Assembly (NCBI GenBank): GCA_036429605.1
Contig: CM071589.1
Span: 7,130,001-7,194,000 of the forward strand
Reading direction: 5' to 3'
DNA length: 64,000 bases
From: Cladobotryum mycophilum
Lineage: Eukaryota; Ascomycota; Sordariomycetes; Hypocreales; Hypocreaceae
The number at the start of each line of letters is the position of its first letter. Within the stretch, counting starts at the first letter, position 1. The translations under genes and the position numbers were made by a program. The notes below the pieces were generated by a model that saw nothing but the letters and a program-made list of their open reading frames with translations, was not told the DNA's origin and did not search any database. Shown one piece after another: positions 57,155 to 64,000 of this stretch.

Positions 57155-58614
57155 ATGTCGGACACGTCCATCACCTCGCCCTCTGAAAAGGGCCACCATG
57201 CCAAGTCTAAGCGACAGGACCTCTTCGAGGAAGGCCCCATTGCCGGCGAAACTAGCGAGTTTGTTGAGGCCGATCTCGAAAAGGCCGCCGACGCCCACTT
57301 CCACCGCCTGGGATGGAAGCGATTGACCGTCGTCCTCATCGTCGAGGCCATCGCCCTCGGCAGTCTGAGTTTGCCCAGCGCCTTCGCCACCCTCGGCATG
57401 GTCGCCGGTGTCATCACCTGCGTCGGTCTCGGTCTCCTGGCCATCTACACTGCCTACATCGTCGGAGAGGTCAAGCTCAAGTTCCCCCATGTTGCCCACT
57501 ACGCTGATGCTGGAACATTGATCGCCGGCAAGTTTGGATACGAGGTTATTGGTGTCATGTTCGTGTTGCAGCTCGTTTTGCTGGTTGGATCTCACTGCTT
57601 GACCGGAACGATTGCCTTCCTCAACATCACCTCCAACGGTGCTTGCTCCTTGGTCTTTGGTGTTGTCTCCGCCATCATCCTTCTTCTCTTGGCTATCCCC
57701 CTTCCTTCGCCGAGGTCGCCATTCTGGGCTACATCGATTTCGTCTCCATTATTATCGCTATTGGACTGACCATGATCGCAACCGGTATCCAGTCTTCCCA
57801 CAAGGTTGGTGGTCTGTCCGCTGTCAACTGGTCTGCCTGGCCCAAGGAGGATCTCAGCTTCACCGACGCCATCATTGCTGTTTCCAACATTGTCTTCGCC
57901 TACAGTTTCTCCATGTGCCAGTTCTCCTTCATGGATGAAATGCACACCCCCAAGGACTACATCAAGTCCATCTGGTCTCTCGGTCTCATCGAAATCGTTC
58001 TCTACACCCTCACTGGCGCTATAGTATACGCTTTCGTCGGTCAGGATGTCAAGTCCCCTGCCCTGTTGTCGGCCGGAGATACCGTCTCCAAGATTGCGTT
58101 CGGTATTGCCTTGCCTGTCATCTTCATCTCCGGCTCCATCAACACCACCGTCATTGCCCGATACATCCACGGCCGTGTGTACGAGAACTCCGTTGTCCGA
58201 TTCATCAACACCAAGAAGGGATGGATCACCTGGTTGGCCCTGGTTACTTTCATCACCATCATGGCCTGGGTCATTGCCGAGGCCATTCCCTTCTTCTCCG
58301 ATCTCTTGTCCATCATGTCCTCGCTCTTCATCTCTGGCTTCAGCTACTACTTCCCCGCCATCTTCTGGTTCATGCTCATCCGCGAGGGAAGCATCTTTGA
58401 GAAGAAGAACCTCATTCACCTTGTTCTCAACACACTTGCGCTCATTGTTGGCCTCGTTATGTTGGTTGCCGGTACCTACGCTAGCGTTGTCGATATTGTA
58501 AGTATCAACCAATACCCATTCTATCATGGAGCGCACTTTGCTAACACATCATTACAGAAGAAACAATTCGATGAAAAGAAAGTCCGTGGTGTCTTCACCT
58601 GCGGACCTTTGTAA
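57155..58614 (+). CDS. AAAP-family amino-acid transporter (MTR/AVT type)
   Basis: Proton-coupled neutral amino-acid permease, plasma membrane or vacuole. Exons 57155-58497 and 58558-58614; the intron (GTAAGT, CTAAC, TTACAG) is in phase 0. About 466 residues. A soluble N-terminus of about 50 residues precedes 10-11 hydrophobic segments, starting VVLIVEAIALGSLSLPSAFA, the first helix typical of the family, then VAGVITCVGLGLLAIYTAYI. FSFMDEMHTPKDYIKSIW is the characteristic loop of fungal members. The frame is lost by one base in the C run 57697-57701: LLLLAIP must be followed by PSFAEVAILGYIDF, which needs a sixth C. All else is intact, so an assembly error is more likely than inactivation. Confidence 0.92.
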
Positions 58615-59400
58615 AATGATGTTATGAATAGTACATAAAAAGTAGTGATGAATTATACACAATAAATGAAGCGTCTTTTTTCTAGTTCACATCCGTATTG
58701 ATCCAACCTCTCTCTTCAAACTCGTGATGCTTGGCTTCTGCAGCCAAGAAAGCAAGGTGCATAATGGCCATATCTTGATTGGACGGCATCCTCCTTGGCT
58801 GAATCTTTGACAGCCTGTAGTCTGTAGCCTACGCTTATCTTGCTTCTAGATCCTGAAGATTTTCGACCGCCCGAACCTTGCGACGATCCGACCTGTGCCT
58901 GATTTAGATACACACCCCCTTATTCTATTCAAACCCAAAAACTCGGACTATTGTGCCTTGCATACGCCAAGCTCAACTATCTTTCAAATTGCCTCAACTA
59001 ACAGACTTGGCATTGGAGTTTCCATTGAGTCATTACTCATGACGTGCAAAACCTGACGTGTAATAACTAGACTAGTAGTGCAAACATGCGCGAACTAAAA
59101 AACCATCCGATGCATGTTGTGTTCTCTTTGGAACAAACACAAAGGCCGAGAACCGGCGCTTTTCATGCGAACTGGGACGTGCATGGTCAAAACATGTGGA
59201 GATCGGCGATGGATTCGGCGGTTGGTGTTCCAGAACGCAAGGGTCGGGTGTTTTTCTCTCCCTCGCCTTCGAAACTAGAACAATGGCGCTTATGCCAAGT
59301 TACTGAGCTCCCCCTTACATTTTACATGTAGCTGACAAGCTCTCTTTGGACACGATAAGGCTACTCCCTCCACGTATGTCAAAGCGAAAAGAGACGATAA
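58615..59400. other. Convergent 3' spacer
   Basis: Between the ends of the transporter and dehydratase genes. No gene, RNA or repeat supported. Confidence 0.4.
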
Positions 59401-60734
59401 TCACCATTCTCGGAGCTCTCCTCCCGGGCCGGTGAATCCGGGACTGACCCAGGCTGCGGCGTTTCGGCTCACTTCCCGGATTAGGTCCTCGTCTATCTCG
59501 ACGCCTAGGCCGGGACCTGTCATGAGGTCGACATAACCCTCCGTCACGTCCCAGATCTGCGGGTTCTTGATGTAGCTCAGCAGATCGTAGCCGTCGACGT
59601 TGTAGTGTATCCCGAGGCTCATCTCCTGGATCGCAAAGTTGGGCGTCGCGGCGTCGACCTGCATGCTGGCGGCCAGGGCGATAGGGCCCAGGGGCGAGTG
59701 CGGCGCGATGGCCACGTCGTACGTCTCCGCCATGGCGGCGATGCGGCGCAGCTCCGATATCCCGCCTATGTGGCAAATGTCCGGCTGCAAGATGTCCACG
59801 CACGAGGCCTCGAGGAAGGGCTTGACGTCCCAGCGGGAGTGGAGGCGCTCCCCGAGGGCGATGGGTATGCTGGTCTGCTGAGAGAGGGAGCGGATGGCCT
59901 CGATGTGCTCGGAGAGTAGGGGTTCCTCGATGAACATGGGCCGATGGGGCTCGAGGAGGGAGGCGAGCTGCTTGGCCATGGGGCGGTGGAGGCGGCCGTG
60001 GAAATCGATGCCGGCGTTGATGCCGAGGGCCTTGACGGCCTGGAAGCGGTCGACGCAGGACTGTAGGGCGGAGGGGGAGTCAAGCCAGCCCATGTCTTCG
60101 GTTGCGTTCATTTTGATGGAGGTGAAGCCTTGTTTCTTTCTTGCGAGACTGTGAATTGGTGAGTAAAGTGATGAAGATGATGAAGATGATTGACATGAGG
60201 AGACTTCAAATGCAGACTCACGCTTGAACTTCGATATCTGCTGGTCTGTCGCCGCCGATCCAGGCATAGACTTTAAGTTTATCGCGAAGCTTGCCTCCAA
60301 GGAGCTGGTAGATGGGAACACCAAGCTTTCTAGCTATAAGATGTCAGTAACCGATAATTTCTCCATCATCCCCATCACAGTAGTTACCTTTGAGATCCCA
60401 AAGCGCAATGTCAATACCTGCGAGAGCGCTCATAAAGACGGGACCGCCTCGGTAGAATGAGCGTCGCCATGAGAGTTGCCATATTTGCTCGATATCACTA
60501 TAAACACACAGTCAGCTATCCTAGCCTCTAATCATCTGAGACTTGTGTGAGAACTCGCTCTGCTTCAAGACCAGTGTATTGATCGATCCAGGCATCCAAG
60601 CATCCCTCGACAGCCTGAGTGTGCCCCTCGAGCGATGCCTCTCCCCACCCAGTGTTCCCATCCTGATCAGTAATCTTGACAAAGAGCCAGCGTGGCGGCA
60701 CTCTAAAGTATTCAATCTTTGCAATCTTGCCCAT
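59401..60734 (-). CDS. Sugar-acid dehydratase, enolase superfamily (D-galactonate dehydratase-like)
   Basis: Probably dehydrates an aldonic acid such as D-galactonate to a 2-keto-3-deoxy acid. Exons: 60734-60543, about 60487-60388, 60333-60222 and 60148-59401. The N-terminus IEYFRVPPRWLFVKI, then FYRGGPVFMSALAGIDIALW and YAWIGGDRPAD, matches the bacterial DgoD type. Catalytic features: SIKMN, GIDFHGR (metal Asp and the base-bearing loop), FIEEP and GERLHSR (metal Glu residues), APHSPLGPIALAA (His) and QEMSLGIHYN (Glu). The C-terminus PGLGVEIDEDLI is typical. The exon 1 to 2 junction is not settled: the obvious acceptor at 60498 breaks frame, while one ten bases later (after ATCGAG) keeps it. 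It is unlike fungal L-galactonate dehydratase LGD1 in its start. Divergent from the CoA-transferase at 61676. Confidence 0.88.
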
Positions 60735-61675
60735 TGTCGTTCGTTCAATGTCTCGGTAGTGCGGAGAGCAACGATGATGGGAGTTGTGAGACAGTGAGGG
60801 GACGGCCTCTTGGCCCTCACCTAAAAACACTGATCCCAGTCCTACGCACGCGTTGTTGGGCTCGTCGTGCTCGAATCGGATGAAATGGCTAAATTGACTG
60901 TGGACTTTAGTCGTATTGAGGGGTCGGCTATTTCACCCCTAATGTTGGGGACATTGTAGGTGATCCATGGACTAGAAATACAAAGCTTTTACACTTTTCA
61001 ATCCTTTGCCTAAATGGCCACCATCATAGGTAGAGCATGAGTGTGAATTTGCAACCGAAGGTAAGAATATAGGGTAAGCTGTCCGTCTTGTGACGCGTCA
61101 AAGTGAGTCGGCAATTTACCTAAATTCAGCTGCGACGACACTGCCTACATCTCCTCAAGATGTTTTCGATGATGAATTCGTTCTAGTATGCTAATACTAA
61201 TTACAACTCCATAAAGATGCGTTGGTGGGAATCTCGACTTGAAGCACAAAATACAGAGTACAGAGGACCATACGAAGTTGAATGCTCCTTTACATTGATC
61301 ATCTACCTAGGTAATTCAACATTCAACACCAACAACCCCGCTTCTAGGTCAAGTAGCCGACTTCCGGGGTTTAAGTGTCCATCATGCCTGAATGCCCAGG
61401 AAGGAAAGCGTTTTGACGCGAACTTTGACTTACATACGGTAATATGACGAAAGCCTGCCCTTGCTCCTCCAAGCAATATCACAGATCTATAAACGGAGGC
61501 CTTTGTTACCTGATTGTACACATATTGTGGCACTCGTTGCTCCTTCGTAAAGGGGCCTTGTTTCTGTTTCTGTTTCTTTACTATCAAGGCCGAAATTATC
61601 AAGCAATCACCTACTTCAACTTATATTACTTGACCGTCTTCGAAGATATCCCCTCACCTCATCTACCTACTCACC
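60735..61675. other. Divergent promoter region
   Basis: About 940 bp between the divergent starts of the dehydratase and CoA-transferase genes. It presumably contains both promoters, possibly shared. No gene supported in it. Confidence 0.5.
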
Positions 61676-62992
61676 ATGCAAACCATCATGTGCCGATCAA
61701 TGGCTGCAGTCGCCCGGAGTGGAGCATGGCTTCAGAGCTCATCGTGGAGAGATGCCCGATACACAACTGGACACATTACTAGAGCGACCAGGCCATGGAC
61801 CCCTGCCATGTTGGGCTCTTGGAGGTGGATGACTACCAAGCAAAAGAAACCCCTGCCTCTGGATGGTGTCACTGTTGTTAGCCTGGAGCAAGCCATCGCT
61901 GCTCCGTTTTGCACGCGACAGCTGGCTGACGTGGGTGCTCGCGTCATCAAGGTTGAGCGTCCTGAAGTGGGAGACTTTGCGCGAGCCTATGATTCGCGAG
62001 TTAACGGCATGTCGTCTCATTTTGTATGGGCAAATCGTTCAAAAGAAAGCCTCGCCCTTGATCTAAAGAAGCCACGGGACCTGGCAGCGCTCAAGAAGAT
62101 TCTGAGCAGTGCCGATGTCATGGTGCAGAATCTCGCCCCCGGAGCTGCTGGACGTCTGGGTCTATCCTACGAGGAACTTGGCAAGACAAATCCGGGCATC
62201 ATTGTCTGCGACATTTCGGGCTACGGATCTGACGGGCCTTATAGGGACAAGAAGGCCTACGATTTGCTCGTGCAGAGCGAAGCAGGCCTGCTCTCAGTGA
62301 CGGGGACCGACAGAGAGCCGGCAAAGGTGGCCATTTCAATTGCCGACATTGCAGCTGGCATGTATGCATATTCCAACATTCTCGCTGCACTGCTGGAACG
62401 GGCAAAGACTGGCAAAGGCCGTCGCATCGACATTTCGATGCTGGAGAGCATGGTGGAGTGGATGGGATTCCCTCTGTACTATACGTATGGGGATCAAGCT
62501 GGGCCAGCACGTTCTGGGGCGTCTCATGCGACCATTTACCCGTATGGGCCATTCGAAGCTGGCGGCGGGGAGTCTGTCATGCTTGGCGTGCAGAATGAGC
62601 GCGAGTGGGCGGCACTGTGTCGTGAAGTGCTAGGCGATGCATCACTCGCCACGGACGAGCGATTTACGAATAATGCCTTGAGAAGCCGGAACCGGGATGC
62701 GTTGAGGAAGATTATTTGCGACTGCTTTGCTGAGCTGAGTGCGACGGAGGTGGTAGAGAGACTAGACCGCGTTGGCATTGCTAATGCAAAAGTCAATGAC
62801 ATGCCAGGGGTATGGAACCACCCGCAGCTTCGCGCAAGAAGGAGATGGATAGAGGTCGATACGCCTGGGGGAAGCATCCCAGCGCTGTTACCGCCTGGAG
62901 TCGAGGACGAGCATCACGTCAAGGTGGGAGAGGTTCCGTCCGTGGGACAGCACAACGAGGCGATATTTGCCCAGTTTGGTCTCAACAAATGA
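61676..62992 (+). CDS. Class III CoA-transferase (CaiB/BaiF family), probably mitochondrial
   Basis: Transfers CoA between carboxylic acids. Intronless, 438 residues. The first 55 residues are rich in Arg, Ser, Thr and Trp and nearly lack acidic residues, like a mitochondrial presequence. The mature part begins PLPLDGVTVVSLEQAIAAPF and continues QLADVGARVIKVERPEVGDFAR, the nucleotide-fold start typical of the family. AYDLLVQSEAGLLSVTG contains the conserved Asp that forms the acyl anhydride. GKGRRIDISMLESMVEW and FAELSATEVVERLDRVGIA complete the signature. Several start codons lie close together (61676, 61691, 61706); the first gives the full presequence. Fungal relatives act on succinyl-CoA with dicarboxylates such as itaconate, citramalate or glutarate; the substrate here is not decidable. 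Confidence 0.92.
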   Translation: MQTIMCRSMAAVARSGAWLQSSSWRDARYTTGHITRATRPWTPAMLGSWRWMTTKQKKPLPLDGVTVVSLEQAIAAPFCTRQLADVGARVIKVERPEVGDFARAYDSRVNGMSSHFVWANRSKESLALDLKKPRDLAALKKILSSADVMVQNLAPGAAGRLGLSYEELGKTNPGIIVCDISGYGSDGPYRDKKAYDLLVQSEAGLLSVTGTDREPAKVAISIADIAAGMYAYSNILAALLERAKTGKGRRIDISMLESMVEWMGFPLYYTYGDQAGPARSGASHATIYPYGPFEAGGGESVMLGVQNEREWAALCREVLGDASLATDERFTNNALRSRNRDALRKIICDCFAELSATEVVERLDRVGIANAKVNDMPGVWNHPQLRARRRWIEVDTPGGSIPALLPPGVEDEHHVKVGEVPSVGQHNEAIFAQFGLNK

Positions 62993-64000
62993 AGAGTTGG
63001 GATAATAGGGGAGAAATAAATACTCACGTAAGTTTGAGCAAACCTTTTCAAGTGAAGATTTGATAATCAGGTCATTATGAAACATTTCTAACCCAATGCT
63101 TACATGCGTTGAGTCGAGAACTACCGACACCCGTTTCATGCAGTGCGATACCCCCCGTTTTATCCACCAGTTCCAATGATTCCATATGGGGTATGTCGTA
63201 GAAAAGGCGTAGCGGGCGCGTCCAAGACATCCAATGACTTTAACCCTCCCCCTTGGCACGTCTTTCTCAAACCTTTAGGGAATGTGCCAGTTACCAAACC
63301 TGGGATACGAAAGTACACCGAATCATATTACGGGCATCTGAATGGACGCCTTTCTGCTGCGTATTCTCCTATATTGACGGTTATTAGTGGCGCCTTCTGT
63401 TCATCACACATGTCTCGGGACGTGCCAGAAACCCGACCGCGCAGCCTAGCATGATAACAAATCCAAAATAATTACAGTTTTACCTACGATCCCATTCCAA
63501 AAAGACATCGACGGACGGAACATTTTCTTTCCCCCACTTCGGACAGACTTTGGAGTCTCTACGTGCCGTCACGGCCCGCCGCGCTTAACTCAGTTATCCA
63601 ATGGCGAGTTGGTTATTTGCGGCATCTTATTAGGCAAATCGTAAGGCTGGGTTGTCTTAGCCTTTTCTCTCTTGACTCCGGCAGGCGTATTTGATAACGG
63701 ATGTCTTTGTTCGAGGACCAATGAGCAAATCTCTAGACACGGGTGACCCGCCCAGCGTGAGAAATCTTTCCCTTCTGGGTCGACTTGCATGCCTATCCAT
63801 CCTAGTGCCTCTGAGACAGACCCCCTCTCAGTCCCAGGATCACTAATCCTTCTCAGGGGACTGTACTCCGTACCGTACGTACGGTAGTGGGAAAGAAGTC
63901 GGATCTTGCCCGTCCTTTTGTTCTCCGCTCGAGTACCCAAAGCTTCCGCATAAAGCCGTTGCGGAAAACTAAGATGCCCATGATCCCTTGTTCTACGACT
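62993..64000. other. Intergenic to right edge
   Basis: About 1 kb after the CoA-transferase stop. Frames of 100-124 codons on both strands lack recognisable domains. Nothing else supported. Confidence 0.4.

Noticed and set aside
57592..58536. 314-codon open frame on the minus strand
   Set aside because: Exact antisense shadow of the AAAP transporter; its Asp/Gly/Glu-rich composition reflects the GC-ending codons of the real gene.
1..64000. Search for tRNA and rRNA genes by eye
   Set aside because: No segment showed a convincing T-loop/anticodon arrangement or rRNA core sequence. A covariance-model scan would be needed to exclude them.

Overview
The window reads as nuclear DNA of a filamentous ascomycete fungus. 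Genes are broken by short introns (about 45-90 nt) with GTRNGT donors, CTAAC-type branch points and AG acceptors. The gene set includes a Zn2Cys6 regulator, GH81 glucanase, HET and NACHT proteins and an F-box protein. Sordariomycetes, perhaps Hypocreales, is an inference from protein style only; no marker here fixes the genus.

Layout. 1-4331: 5' part of an XlnR/ARA1-type Zn2Cys6 activator (minus, cut by the left edge) and an SDR dehydrogenase. 5279-10341: a decayed NACHT-ankyrin NLR (minus) divergent from a SesA-domain protein (plus). The NLR N-terminus and the SesA-protein C-terminus carry the same ~20-residue Q/N/G-rich motif, the layout of fungal amyloid-signalling NLR/effector pairs. 12210-14734: a small single-pass membrane protein and a secreted HExxH protein. 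15685-16889: an F-box pseudogene, followed by a 4.5 kb gene-poor stretch. 21384-31159: secreted GH81 beta-1,3-glucanase, a TauD/TfdA dioxygenase and a methionine-type permease. 34301-43681: a four-helix membrane protein and a housekeeping block (CFD1 Fe-S scaffold ATPase, AdoMet decarboxylase, NOP10, NOB1). 44795-51574: a large HET/TPR/Q-P-rich/ankyrin pseudogene. 51575-57154: gene-free, with microsatellites. 57155-62992: an AAAP-family amino-acid transporter, a DgoD-like sugar-acid dehydratase and, divergent from it, a mitochondrial class III CoA-transferase.

How it fits together. A conserved core (polyamine synthesis, Fe-S assembly, ribosome biogenesis, nutrient uptake) alternates with self/non-self-recognition genes (NLR, SesA, HET, probably F-box) that are broken. 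Where the ancestral codon can be guessed, their nonsense codons fit C-to-T changes of CAA, CAG or CGA.

Caution on sequence quality. Three otherwise intact conserved genes (GH81, NOB1, AAAP transporter) each lose frame by exactly one base inside a run of five or six C on the coding strand. These look like homopolymer errors in the assembly, so a lone frameshift here should not by itself be read as pseudogenisation.
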